A stretch of DNA of 64,000 nucleotides, taken from the NCBI GenBank assembly GCA_013400115.1, contig VXBP01007102.1, forward strand, positions 310,462 through 374,461, written 5' to 3'. The position numbers were made by a program, and so were the translations under genes. Origin of the DNA: Rhinopomastus cyanomelas. Its lineage: Eukaryota > Chordata > Aves > Bucerotiformes > Rhinopomastidae. Below the pieces are notes generated by a model. The model was not told the DNA's origin. It did no database searches and worked only from the letters and a program-made list of their open reading frames with translations. Shown in pieces: positions 1 to 11,737 of the stretch. Position 1 is the first letter of the stretch. Each line of letters opens with the position of its first letter.

Positions 1-2434
1 AAATAAAACATGTTTAACCCAACATTCATATATCAATCCCCTAGAAGCTTGACACTAACTTATTACTAGCCCCTTTTGCCTTAAGTACATAGACAAATCG
101 TTGTTTAGTTATTGTAGGGCTGCTCATCATAAGTGCAGTGCTGCAGGCTTTAAGGTTTTTTTTATATCTGTGCTGAAACATCTATTTGAAAGCAATTAGG
201 CACTTCTGTAATTCAGAGCAGTTCTGAGAAGAAACACAGTTATGCCACAGGATAAAGTCTGGCTGGTTTCATTCTACATGACTGTAGGCACCTCAGTATC
301 TCTGCTTCGGGAGCAACTGTACTGAGATCCTTCTGCTGCTAGTCCTAAGGGCTGGTGGCAGAAGCTACTTCACACCTCAGTCACACAGAATTGCCCTCAG
401 AAAGTGCCTTGTTGTCTCTGTCTAATGAAGAGTGAAGACAGGGAAACTGAGGAGGAGTAGATGTGGGGCCACTACACCCTCAAACCTTTACTTCTAACTA
501 CATGCACTGTTTTCCAAAACCTATGCCTGGAAGAGACTAGTAGAAGACCAGACCTTACCTCGAGTAGCAGATCTGTGTGGCCTTGAATTCCACCAGTAGG
601 GTTTGGTTGTTGCAGTCAACATCATTAACATAAGCATTCCGACTTTAGAGTACCACTACCTAGTCTAGCAATTGGTAACAAGGGAACGTAATTAGAGAGA
701 GATTCTGTGTATGGGCTTCCACTGGACCATGCACACATAGCCTAAGTTAAGAGCTTGGATAATGAGGGGAACTGAGAACAGTATTATCCTTTTTTCCAAC
801 ATCTAAATCAGTTCTGCAAGGCAAAGGAGTAGGATTCATCTGTATGAGCAGACATGACTTGAAAAATTGTGAGCAGCAATTTTGTTCAGCACAAACATGA
901 CTTTTTCAAAGGGTTATCTTTCAGAACAGAGTCATGTTTCTAAAATCCCCTCCTGCGAAACTGAAACTCCTGCAAAAGTGAAACAAATTCTGTGTAGGTG
1001 TCAAAGACCTCCTGAGAAGGCCATAAGAACATCCCCTGTGGTTAAGAGCGTACCAGGGTACATTGACTGGGAGCAAGTCAATAAAATTCACACTGAAAAT
1101 ATAATGCAGGGTCCAATGGTTCCATGAAATACGTCAAGTAGTTAGCTAACAGGTTGTCCAGCAGCAGACTAATGCTTCGCCTTTGTGACGTTATGCATTG
1201 GGTTCAGCCATGTGTTGTGAGGGAACTGCTGAGAAAGGGTCGATGAGATCATAACAACCCCTTTTCTGGCCTTAGGTGCAGCCCATTCAGTTTCATGGCA
1301 AACCTCCCTGTGACCTGAGCAGCACTAAGATTTCATGCTGCAAGTTTATTTCTTCAACCAGTCATGAGCCTTGACCAAAGGCTTGATCTTATGTCCAGAG
1401 TCAATCAAGACTGAACTGTGAGTCGAGGGCTCAAGTGTAAAACTTTAACATATAATTGAGCAAGTGACATGTATAGCCAGGACGGGTCCATCCCACATGC
1501 TGAAATCTCTATTGCTTTGTGCTTCTGTTCACCAAGGCACTGTGTTTATTCCTGAGCATGATGAGTTGTAGTAGAGATGTAGAGACATGACACATATGTG
1601 ATAGAGACATGGCACATAGTAGCCAAGCCTTTACGTTGTTCTTGCTTACTCTCACCCAGCACACAAAAAACTTTTGCACAAAGCCAGATCACAGAGCTGA
1701 TGGCACAGGTGCTGCTGGCAGGAGGTCTCAAGCACCAGTTAGTAATACCGTGGTATCATTTTGAAGGCAAGAGGTTCTGTCATTTGCTTGCACCTCCCTT
1801 TACTGAGGCTTAAATGGTTTGATTTTCGAAGGCGCTGGTCTTCCCTGACTCCCGCTGACTTCAGCTGGCACAACTGTGTCTCACTTCTGAGGCCAGGGGT
1901 CACGTCACCAAGCTACCAAACTAACTTCAGGCACTTGATTACACAGACTCTTAGCCTCTCTCCAACAGAAAATATCAGGCCGTAATTCTTTAGTGAGCCT
2001 CTTTATTTCCCATAACTGATGCAAAACTAACCTGGGCATTCATCACCCTCACCTCACTGTTAGACTCTGAATGTTTGTTCCCTCAAGGATGCAGCTCCAA
2101 GACATTAAGCTGACTGTTAGATAAAACCTTTGGCCTGACCAGGGGACCCGGGCAGAACTCCTGGCATGGTTATAAACGTCTGGCATGACCTGCATTAAAT
2201 CAACTATGAGTGGATATGTCTTGCCAGCCCACTTGAGTTGTGCTGGGAAATGATTGCATAAAGCCCCTGTTTATTCAGACGTCAGGATCTCCTAGGAGCC
2301 ACTGCAGGTGGCTGGCACTGTGGGTCCCACTGCTGCCCGGGCACCTCTTTGGTTTTTGCTGTTGTAACTCACAGCAGAGATCTATAGCCAAGTGAGTTCC
2401 CAGGTACCAGACACCCGCATGCAGACACAGTTAC
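1..2434. other. Unique sequence, no feature seen
   Basis: Non-repetitive sequence of average composition. Only short chance reading frames occur (81, 61, 71 and 74 codons); they overlap in different frames and show no domain. I see no CR1 end, no microsatellite and no RNA gene. If the exon that follows is real, this stretch would be its downstream intron or flank. Confidence 0.5.
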
Positions 2435-2636
2435 CTTAATTTCTTTAATCGCAGAGGAGCCAGTGAATAAGTCTTCCCAGTGGTGCACTGCAAACAGAAT
2501 GAGGTTCAGTGTGACCTCATCAAGTCCCTCTGATAAATATGACTTACAGAGAAACAATCGCCACGCCCCCAAGACCAAACTGAAGATGCCATTAGTGTAA
2601 TCAAAGCTGTAATCGCTGTCTAGAAATACATGAAGG
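2435..2636 (-). CDS. Candidate internal coding exon of an unidentified host gene
   Basis: On the minus strand a 202-nt segment is open throughout. It is bounded by a pyrimidine-rich acceptor (about 20 nt of T/C ending CCCAG at 2637-2641) and a good donor (AAG then GTAACT at 2434). The first base completes a split codon; the other 201 nt give 67 codons. The peptide starts LHVFLDSDYSFDYTNG and later has LNLILFAVHHWEDL. It is rich in aromatic and hydrophobic residues spaced as in a helical repeat or membrane-associated protein, with no low-complexity bias. I do not recognise the family. A CR1 in the opposite orientation starts 40 bp upstream, as expected for an intronic insertion. A chance open frame is possible, but an open frame plus both splice signals makes an exon the better reading. 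Confidence 0.5.
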
Positions 2637-2675
2637 CTGGGTATCAAGAAGAAAGAGACAATCTCTCTTCGCTTG

Positions 2676-2958
2676 CGTCCTGTGATAGGACAAGGGGTAA
2701 TGGGTGTCAGTTGGAGCACAAGAAGCTTCATCCCAATATGAGAAAAATATCTTTACTGTAAGGGTTACAGAGCAGGGAATGGGCTCAGGGAGGTTGTGGA
2801 GTCTACTTCTCTGGAGACTTTTAAGACCCCTCTGGATGTGTTTCTTTGTAGCCTGTGTTATGTTTTATGGTCAAGCAGGGAGGGTTGGACTCAATGACCC
2901 CTGGAGGTCTCTTCCAACCTCTAATGATCTGTGTACCTGTATCTATGTATCTGTGTAG
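2676..2958 (+). mobile_element. CR1 LINE 3' end, 5'-truncated
   Basis: The start encodes the last residues of CR1 ORF2, including the conserved FTVRVTEQ block with one base lost. A CR1 3' UTR follows with the hallmark phrase GTTGGACTCAATGACC and GGTCTCTTCCAACC. The usual 8-bp terminal repeats are replaced by a degenerate CTGTGTA/CTGTATC run. It lies opposite to, and just upstream of, the candidate exon at 2435-2636. Moderately diverged. Confidence 0.85.
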
Positions 2959-3284
2959 CCAGCAGCTCTCTGCAGCTCAGAGCCTTGTCCCGTTAAGCGA
3001 CACAAAGCTGACAGATTAGGTGCTGTGCTTAAGTACAAGAAGCTGTATATGAATGCAAGAAAACTATTAGTAGCCAAGACAACTAATTGTGATGGAACTT
3101 TCTTTTCACAAAAACATACCAAAAGAAGCTAAGGAAGAGCCAGAAAAAGCCCAACAGCAATGTACATTAGTAAAGGACATTCTAGATTCTAGAGCTTCAC
3201 ATTTTAAACTGCAGACAGGAATAGAAGCAAATCTAAGGACATACGGATAACAACGCTGTTCATGACAAGCGTCCAACCAGAAGG

Positions 3285-3328
3285 ATGTGTGTCCTTCTCC
3301 CTAATGATTCTATGATTTTATGATTCCC
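3285..3328 (+). mobile_element. CR1 LINE extreme 3' tail
   Basis: About 45 bp ending in CCCTAATGATTCTATGATTTTATGATTCC, the terminal part of the CR1 3' UTR with its degenerate ATTCTATG repeats. Nothing upstream can be aligned with confidence, so this is a very short 5'-truncated copy. Confidence 0.65.
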
Positions 3329-3440
3329 TACACACCACCACCCTAGCTCCCACTAGATCCTCAATGAAGGGAGTTTGTGTGCCTAGCAAATAATGTCCCT
3401 TAGTAGATGTCTGGAGAATAGTAAGAGCAAAAGAGGAATG

Positions 3441-3947
3441 TTCAATCTATTCATTAATGACCTGGATAAGGGATTAGAGTGTGCTGTCAGCAAATTTGCT
3501 GATGACACAAAGCTGGACGGTGTTGCCGACACCCCAGCAGACTGTGCTACCATTCAGCAAGACCTGGACAGGCTAGAGAGCTGGGCAAGAGGGTTATTAT
3601 GGACAGACATCATGGCTTCACCAAAGGGAGGTCATGCTTCACCAACATGATAGCCTTTTATGAGGACGTAGCCAGATGGATAAATGATGGCAAAGCAGTA
3701 GATGTGGTCTATTTTGAATTCAGTAAAGCATTTGAAACAGTCTCACACAGCATCCTCACAACCAAGCTGAGGCAGTGTGTTCTAGATGATCGGGTAGTGA
3801 GATGAATGGTGAACTGGCTGCAGGATAGAAGCCAAGGAGTAGTGGTCAATGGGACAGAATCTAGCTGGAGGCTTGTATCTAGTGGAGTCCCCTAAGAGTT
3901 CAGTACTTGGACCAGTCCTTTTCAATGTATTCGTTAATGACTTGGAT
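3441..3947 (+). mobile_element. Circularly permuted CR1 reverse-transcriptase fragment
   Basis: Two pieces of CR1 ORF2 lie in the wrong order. Positions 3441-3586 encode the later palm part, with the catalytic FADD box and the DTPADCA block. At about 3586 the sequence switches to an earlier part: HGFTKGRSC, then motif A and the linker up to SSGVP. It ends with the same 27 bases that open the block (3441-3467 and 3921-3947, three mismatches, 480 bp apart). Neither piece carries a CR1 3' UTR. Stops and a motif A change (FEFSKAFET) show it is dead. It looks like one period of a 480-bp CR1-derived tandem unit cut at a different point. Confidence 0.8.
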
Positions 3948-4602
3948 TTTCTCTTTTCCCCTCCTTTCCACCTCTATTTCTCTTCCCTTCCTTTCCCTTT
4001 GGTTTCACTCTGTCTCTCACAACCCTCACCTTATGATCTCTGTTCTAGCTTGAACCTCATTGTACAGGAAGACATGGTGAAGGGCCAATCCCTCTGTTGT
4101 GTCTCCCTCAAACAAATGCTCTAAACCATCATACACTTGAAGCACTCATTGAGAACATGTGAGTGTGAATGGCATCAGCATATGGCTGATGAGATTATAG
4201 TGCATATTGCACAGAGATGAAAACCCCATCGGCAATTGCTCACCACCTCTAGCAAGGTCCAGGCATGATATGTCAGCTCTGAATCAGAACACGGTGCCAA
4301 ATGGCTGCATGCTGGTAAGGATGGTTTGAACCTTTCTCTACAATGAACAGTTAAATAGGAGCATGCATGGTTAGGAGTGTGGGGAGAATGGCACGTAGTA
4401 CCAGAAAGGAGTTGAAATCAGAAAGGGACTTGCTACCAAACCTGTGACTCATTGCTGTACCTCTGTGGAGTCCCATTGGGCTCTTAAGCCCCTTGGATTT
4501 GAGTGGAAATATGTCCCAAATGTCCTGCACTGAGCAACCAGGAACTCAATTCCATGTGGCATTAGGCAAGCACCTATGGCTGGTTTTGCAGCACCAGTCC
4601 TT

Positions 4603-4792
4603 CATAGAATCATAGAATCATAGAATCATTACTGATCGGAAGGGACCTCAAAAGATCATCCAGTCCAATCCGCCTGCAACAGCAGGATCACCTAAACCAA
4701 GTCACACAGGAACCTGTCCAGTCGGGTCTTGAACATCTCCAGAGAAGGAGACTCCACAACCCCCCTGGGCAGCCTGTTCCAGTGCTCCGTCA
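4603..4792 (-). mobile_element. Young CR1 LINE 3' end
   Basis: Begins with three CATAGAAT-type terminal repeats, then the young-subfamily 3' UTR and the last codons of ORF2 (ending near SPSLEMFKT in reverse). By eye it differs from the element at 36179-37733 by only about five bases in 150, so it is a recent, severely 5'-truncated copy. Confidence 0.9.
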
Positions 4793-7700
4793 TGTACCCA
4801 AAACCAACACTGCACCAATATTATGCATAAAAAACCTCCAAAACTTCTGTTCCTCAGTTGCCTCTGAGGTCACCTGCCTCAGCCTTTTCTCTTCCTCCAA
4901 CAAACTGACCACTTTGCTGCTGTCCAAGACAGGGATCTGATATGAAACAATTGCATCCACACCAGCCTGAGCCTTTTCCATGTCCACAGGCCGTCTTACT
5001 CTACAATTCTTTCCTTTCTTGCTTCTACCTCTTACTTTTTCTTTTTAAAATTTATACCCTATCTATAAATGCAGCTCCAAAGGTGAACCTGAAGCAAACG
5101 ATCCGTGCTCAAAGCAAGTGCATTCCTATATTTAGCAACCAAGGCTTCTGTTGTGCTGCCACGGAGTCTTTTTGAAAAGCTGCACCTTCAAAGAAGTCTT
5201 CACAGAGCCACTGAGCTGGGGAGTCTTGAAGAGGGGTTGTCTACAGTTCAGTGTTGTTAAGCTTATAACTCTTCAGCTTATAGCTGGAGGCAGAGCAGAG
5301 GGACATTTGCATGGTTAGCTCTGTTTCTTTTCTTCTAGAAATTGAAGAGAAGGAACACAGGGTGAAAAATTAATGCTAGAGCTAAAAAAAGGCCCGGCGT
5401 CTGCCTGTAATAGCACTCTCACTCTCTTTCCCATGTATTCCTGTTCAAACAAGCACCGAGACACATTGCATGCCCATTGCAATGACTGATAGCTTGACAC
5501 CCCTGAGCCTTTTCTTCCCAGAATAGACATGAATATCCATATCCACCCTACTTATAGCAATGTGAGAGCATTCCGTTGCATCCTGCTTATCTGAAACGGC
5601 CCCAACTCATCTACTGGTGAGATCAGACCTCACATCCACCCCTAACTGAGCTCACAAGTATCGATAAATGAGCCCAGCCAAACCCTCTAAGGAGAGACTA
5701 CAGATGCTGGAAGATCTTCTTAATCTATGCACCAGAGAACAGGTGCAGGTTCTAAATCCTGACCTTTATTAAATGTAATAAGGTTTATTGATTTTATCAT
5801 CATCTGTGGGCTGGGCTCTGTGAAGATATCACATCTTACGTGAGATCGTACCATTCTTGTTTCACTACTCTGCAGAATGTTTCCAGAACACATCTAGACC
5901 AATATTAAAAGTCTTTGGCTACCTCAGGACACTTGACACCACATAAGAGACAGAAAGAAAGTGAGTGGAGGAAGACAGTGGGAATGACAGATATCAGTAG
6001 TTCTAGAGAGAAGCATCGTGTAGAACTTTGCAAGTCTCAGGTGATTTTAATGCAAATAGTATTTGCATAATGATTATATTTGTGGGGCACAAAGAGCACA
6101 AACTGACTATCTAAACTCTCTGAAACTCAAGTCATTTTACACTTATTAGTTAAGAGTTAAAGAGAACAAAGCATATGTGTTTTCAAGCAAACGTTCCGTG
6201 AGACTCCTCTCCAAGACAGACCTTTGTCCTCCAAGCATTGCTTGCATTTGATGTCTGCACCACTTTTTATTAATCTTTCCTCTATCACCCTGAAGGTGGC
6301 GGGATTTGAGCAGAATCAAGATGTTTGTACATCTCTCATATCCTTCTGAAGCATCGTGTTTGACTAAGAGGACATTGATTTCAGTGAGAACACCGCCTGG
6401 GTAAGGATTGCCTGTGCACCCCAGGCTTTGGTTCCCAGCCGGCAAAGCACTGCAGGAGCTTTGCAGGAAAGAAGCACTGCACCTGCAAAGCCAGAGCTCT
6501 TGGCTCAAACATCCCTTTCTCAAGGAAAAGAGTCTTACCCTGAATGTAAGAGCTCTAGAGAAATGCCAGAGATTTTTCTCTGTCTCATTTTTAGGTTTTG
6601 ACTTATTTAAGGTAAGGAAATTGCCGATGGTCATTGTAGAGAGGTCAGCACTGTTGCAAGAGCAGCACGGGTCTGTCAGAGAGTGATAATGAGAATTAAA
6701 CTACCAGGAGCAGCCCTCTCTCAGCAGGAGCATGGCACATTTAGAGGAGTAGATGCCAGCAAAACAACCCAGTCATGCCAATATGCCAGCCAATTTCCAG
6801 TTCCTTGTCAGAGGTGATGGATCTTTCCAGTGGCAATGGATAATGAGGAAAGCCAGCTGGGTAAGCTGCATGGTGGTTGTTTTAAACACGTTCTATTAGG
6901 ATCCAGGTATTTTTCATTTTCCTCTTCTGTTTTGAGATGGAAGTTAATGGATAGAGTCGTATGGATGACTTCTGGCTCTTTCTTCTTAAAATTTAGACAG
7001 AACCCCTAAAACAGAGGTAGTATTGAGCCTGATGGGCAAGGCCTTTAAGCAGCAATGTTGTTCAAAGACAGGAATTTACTAGAGCTCTCAAGCACAAAGA
7101 CATCTGCAGAAGTGGGTGGAAGGGATGTGTCTTTGGTGCATCTTCACACAACAGTGTGACATCGAGGCATTGCAAGCAAAAGGAAAGGACATTGGCACCT
7201 CACTGGGATCCAGAAGATTCAATGGGCTTTTCAGTCCAGAGAGGAAAGCATGGAACTGAATACTCAATATTAATTCATTCTTTCATGGCCTGTGAAAGAT
7301 AAGTATTGAGACCTAAGATTCCCAGTTACAAGGCAAAGAAAGTGCTGGAACAGATTTAGGAGTCTATACACATCAGTCATGACAGTGTGTCAATCTTTGC
7401 GTCAGTCCATAAACACTTCAATTACGAGGAGGGGGTTTATTCTTTTCAAGACCTGTTTTGATTTAGATGCTGAATCTCATATGTTTAAAAAAATTATTTG
7501 CCTAAATATTAAATGTTTCAATTGAATTGATGATAGAAAGATACTGCGTTGTCCAAACCCATAAGAAGAAAAGGAAAAACTGTGAGCATTTGTAACCCGT
7601 CATAGATTAACATTTCTAGCTCATTGTTCTTGATACTTCGTTAAAGCACTTTTAATCTTCCATGATGATACTTTTAGATTTGGAATGAGGCCACATTGCT

Positions 7701-8333
7701 GAAATCCATGTAGGCAGAGTTATGGGATATACTGAGTGTGAGTGGAGAGCAAAACAGCAAACAGTCTGTTTGTATGAGCCACATGACGATACTCATTCTA
7801 GAGGGTACTACCAGCTCTAGAGTGTATTACACTGCTGAACGTACTCGGGCCCACTCAGGGTTACAGACTGTTTGCTCTCCTGCACCTTCTGCTACTACTC
7901 CTTTGAGCTGGGTAGTGGCTTTCTGAGAGGAAGGCACTGTAGCTTTTTGAAGACCAGGGGGCAATTATCCATTCAGCACAATGAAGCTGCCTCAGCATAG
8001 CCAGGTGTGCAATGAGAACTGCTGCACACCATATCTTATCAAAGGCATACTGTGAGGTCATGGCTACTGATGGGCAACTTGGGACTTGAAAACATTATCT
8101 CATGGATATTGCTGCACTTCTTCATGGGACTGTTTGCTAATGTTGACCACGGTTGTAGCAGGTTACAGCCTCTGGGACGCATTTTCAGAAAACCTTGTAA
8201 ATCAAAAGCATTTTCCAGTTATTCTTGGAGAGAAGCCTTTCAGATTTGAAAAACTTACATATCATTCTTCCTGTAAGAGGACACAAGGTTTAATGCACCA
8301 AGATGGATCAGGGATCTTAGTGCAGTTTCACTT
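4793..8333. other. Unique sequence, no supported gene
   Basis: No repeats of known type. The longest frame is 162 codons on the minus strand (6146-6634). A stretch of it around 6300-6400 looks mildly protein-like, but the flanking splice signals are weak and the plus strand is also partly open, so no exon is called. Other frames overlap each other. Confidence 0.4.
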
Positions 8334-9080
8334 TCACAGAATCACAGAACCTTAGGGATTGGAAGGGACCTTGAAAGATCATCTAGTCAATCCCCTGACA
8401 CAGCAGGATCACCTAGACCAAGTCACACAGGAACATATCTAGGTGAGTTTTAAACATCTCAAGAGAAGGAGACTCCACAAGCCCCCTGTGCAGCCTGTTC
8501 CAGTGCTCTGTCACCCTCACTGTGAAGAAGTTCCTTCTCACATTGATGTGGAACCTCTTCTGTTCCAGCTTATACTCATTGCCCCTCATCCTATCGCCAG
8601 ATAACACTGACAAAAGCCTGACTCCATCCTCCTTATCTTCACTCCTCACATTTTTATAAACATTAATGAGGTCACCCCTCAGCCTTCTCTTCTCCAAGCT
8701 AAAGAGACCCAGCTCCCTCAGCCTCTCCTCAACAGGGAGGTGTTCTGCTTCCTTCATCATCCTCACTGCTGTGTGTTGCACTCTCTCCAGCAGCTGAATG
8801 TCCTTCTTGAACTGAGAGGCCTGGAATTTGACACAAGATTCCAGATGTGGTCTCACCAGGGCAGACTAGAGGGGGAGGAGAACCTCCCTGCAAGGATGCT
8901 GTGGGAGACTCTGTCAAATGCCTTACTCCAGTCAAGATAGACCACATCCACGGCTCTGCCATCACCCATCCACCTGGTTATGCCCTCATAAAAGGCTATC
9001 AGGTTGGCCAAGCATGACTTCCCCTTGGTGAAGCCATGCTGACTGTCCCTAATGACCCTCTTATCCTTGATGTGCCCTAC
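8334..9080 (-). mobile_element. CR1 LINE with the RT catalytic core deleted
   Basis: Read on the minus strand, 9080-8897 encodes the ORF2 segment from HIKDKRVIRDSQHGF through motif A (VVYLDWSKAFDRV) to SHSILA. It then jumps to the thumb (RPHLESCVKFQ) at about 8895, removing roughly 500 bp that should hold motifs B and C (the FADD box). The C-terminal 147 codons (8413-8856) remain open to the normal stop after FLCDLV, followed by the 3' UTR and CACAGAAT tail. The break also shifts the frame. Moderately young by its open C-terminal frame. Confidence 0.9.
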
Positions 9081-10980
9081 AGACCCTGGCATCCACACCT
9101 CTCAAACCCACCAAGAAGAGGGTGAGATGCTCTTGACATTTCTGGCTAGGCATCATGAGAGCTTCAGTCCTATGGTCCTGAGCCTGCCTTGGTACATGAA
9201 ATGAGTCTATAAAATAGATAATGCTTCTAGTTTCCTTCCCAGTTTTTGTTTAGGCTGGACAGGGCAAAGTGTCTTTCTGTATGAAGGTACAGAACTTGGT
9301 GCAATGTGGTCCGGACGTCAGGTGGTTAAGGACAGTGTTTCAGCATAAAATAGTGACGATAGTAATTGCCTGGATCAGAGAGATGGACACCCTGTGTGAT
9401 AATCAATAAGAGTTCCACATACCCTCTGGTTGTCATTAAGCACATGGGTTTGAAAACAGAAAGGAACTTAGTAATTCTAGAAAATCTGAAAATCATTCAA
9501 AAAGGTTAGCTCATAGTTAATCACAATTTCCCCATGGAAGGTGAAGTGGTAATTATTTTCCCCCAATTACACTAAAATCTACAGAGGATTCAAATATTGG
9601 CATGACCTACAGTTTACAGAGACCCAGATGACACCCACCTACCACCTAATTAGCAGTGACTTTCCGCAGAAGGCACCTCTTTGAATCATTACATTTTCCA
9701 CATGCTTTTTCATATTAACACTGTGAAAATAACCCTTCCTACTTGCTGCAGTAGGGAATGAGTCAGACACATCACTGCAGAACACCCAAAACCTTCCCTG
9801 ACCAGAAAAATCCTTGTAACACTTGCTAATAAGTGAAAGCGGAGGGGGGGCTGTTTTGATCTCGCTGCCAATGGGAGTTCAGTGTGTGTAGGGAGGGGAG
9901 AACACAATTAAAATGAACAATTTGCATTAGATGCACACCATAATGAATCCACACTAACCAGCAGGGAATAATTATCTGCTCGTATTAGTAACCAGGTCAT
10001 GCTTTGGTCCATGACCCTGCAGCCACAAGATACGACTTGCCTTGGTTTCCAAAGAACAGCAACGCTTCAGAGATAGTCAAGTGGAGAAAACAGATGCTGG
10101 GGGAGCAGAGCTGACAATTAACCATCAGTGTCACCCCTATGCACACCCTTCAGCTCAGCTATTGTCATTTCTGTCCTAGTAGGAGGCAAGAAATGAACCT
10201 TTACAGACACGGAGGTCATGCTTTAGACTGGGTACCTGATACAGCCCCATCTTTTTTCCTCATCTGAAGCCTGCCGAAAGGCAGGAGTTTCACTTTGTGT
10301 TCTCACCGGGTTTGTGAGCTCTACAAGTTGTTCTGTTTTGTCTGGGATTTAGTCAGTATGATGGTGGCATGAATAAATCATTCTCATGACAGCACTCAGA
10401 CACCCTTATGCCTGCCTAGGAAGCAGGGGTAAACAACAGACAAAGGTGGAAGTCAAGCTGTATGGAAACTTGTGTCTGCTGGAAGCATTTCCTTATGTAA
10501 AGAAGCCTGACATTTCCTACAGGCTGATGCTTCTAGCTGCATTTATCAGCAAAGAAAAATCCTTGGCTGTATCAGATGCTGCCTACGGAACGTGAAATAA
10601 GACTGATGCAGAAAAGTTCATACTTACCTCTCTGATTTGTCTCCTGAAAGCTGACATAAATAACAAACAAAACCGTCAGGAGAAGGCACACACAGTTTTT
10701 GGCTGTGTACGGCTGCAGTGTATGCTTTGGCAGAGAAACTGTTTCGTGTTTTTCTCCACCTGCATCACCCTATGACAGTCTGGGACCTTGTGTAGCAGTC
10801 AGTGCAAATATTTTCCTTCAACAGAGGGCCTTGGTGGTGTGGGCTAAAGCACTAGCAGGAATGAGGACTTACCCTTGCTTAGGAAAGATGATTTTGTCCT
10901 ACAGTAGATCAATCTGCCTTGAACGAGATCACCATTGGGAAAAACCCATTGTAGGGGAATGGGAACACAAACATTCCCAA
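9081..10980. other. Unique sequence, no feature seen
   Basis: No CR1 ends or simple repeats beyond a short G run near 9843. Reading frames are short (65 to 102 codons) and overlapping. AT-rich patches around 9900-9990 resemble conserved noncoding sequence in style, but this cannot be judged without an alignment. Confidence 0.4.
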
Positions 10981-11170
10981 TATCACAGTATCACAGTGTC
11001 ACAGTAATGACAAGGTTGGAAAAGACCTTAAAGATCATCCAGTCCAACCTAAATCCAAATAAACCCAGTCATCCTAACATCTAACATCTAGATCATGCCA
11101 CTCAGCACCTCATCCAGCATAACCTTGAATACCTCCAGGGATGGTGACTCAACCACCTCTGTGGGCAGCC
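10981..11170 (-). mobile_element. CR1 LINE 3' end, older subfamily
   Basis: Starts with TATCACAGTATCACAG repeats, a tail variant distinct from the ATAGAATC tail, then the minus-strand 3' UTR and ORF2 C-terminus up to GGGCAGCC. A close relative of the copy at 57914-58042. It is cut off where an opposite-strand CR1 begins, sharing AGCC at 11167-11170. I could not find its continuation past the CR1 cluster. Confidence 0.85.
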
Positions 11171-11726
11171 AGCACTGTGCTCTTGTGGCCAAGAGGGCCA
11201 ACAGCATCCTGGGGTGGATCAGAAGTGGGATGGTTAGCAGATCAAGAGAGGTTCTTCTCCCCCTCTACTCTGCACTGGTGAGACCACATCTGGAGTATTG
11301 TGTCCAGTTCTGGGCCCCTCAGTTCAACAAGGACACAGAGCTGCTGGAGGGAGTCCAGCATAGAGCAACGAGGGTGATGAAGGAAGTGGAGCACCTCCCT
11401 TATGAGGAGAGGCAAAGGGAGCTGGGTCTCTTTAGCTTTGAGAAGAGGCGACTCAGGGGTGACCTCATTAATGTCTATAAATATGTGAAGGGTGGGTGTC
11501 AGGAGGATGGTGCTAGGCTCTTCTCAATGTCATCTATTGATAGGATGAGGGGCAATGGGTGTGAGCTGGAACATAGGAGGTTCCATATAAATATCAGAAG
11601 GAACTTCTTCACGGTGAGGGTGACAGAGCACCGGAACAGGCTGCCCGGGGAAGTTGTGGAGGCTCCTTCCCTAGAGATGTTTAAGACCCTCCTGTTCCTG
11701 TGTGACTTGGTCTAGGTGATCCTCTT
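11167..11726 (+). mobile_element. CR1 LINE, C-terminal third of ORF2
   Basis: An unbroken frame of about 180 codons, from the thumb (CALVAKRANSILGWIR) through RPHLEYCVQFWAP and FTVRVTEHRNRL to the stop after FLCDLV (11713-11715). The catalytic motifs are missing through 5' truncation. The 3' UTR stops after only 11 bases, where the next CR1 begins. Young subfamily, close to the 36-kb element. Confidence 0.9.
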
Positions 11727-11737
11727 ATGTCCCCCAG

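Noticed and set aside
6146..6634. 162-codon minus-strand frame
   Set aside because: Part looks protein-like, but no good acceptor or donor was found and the opposite strand is also open.
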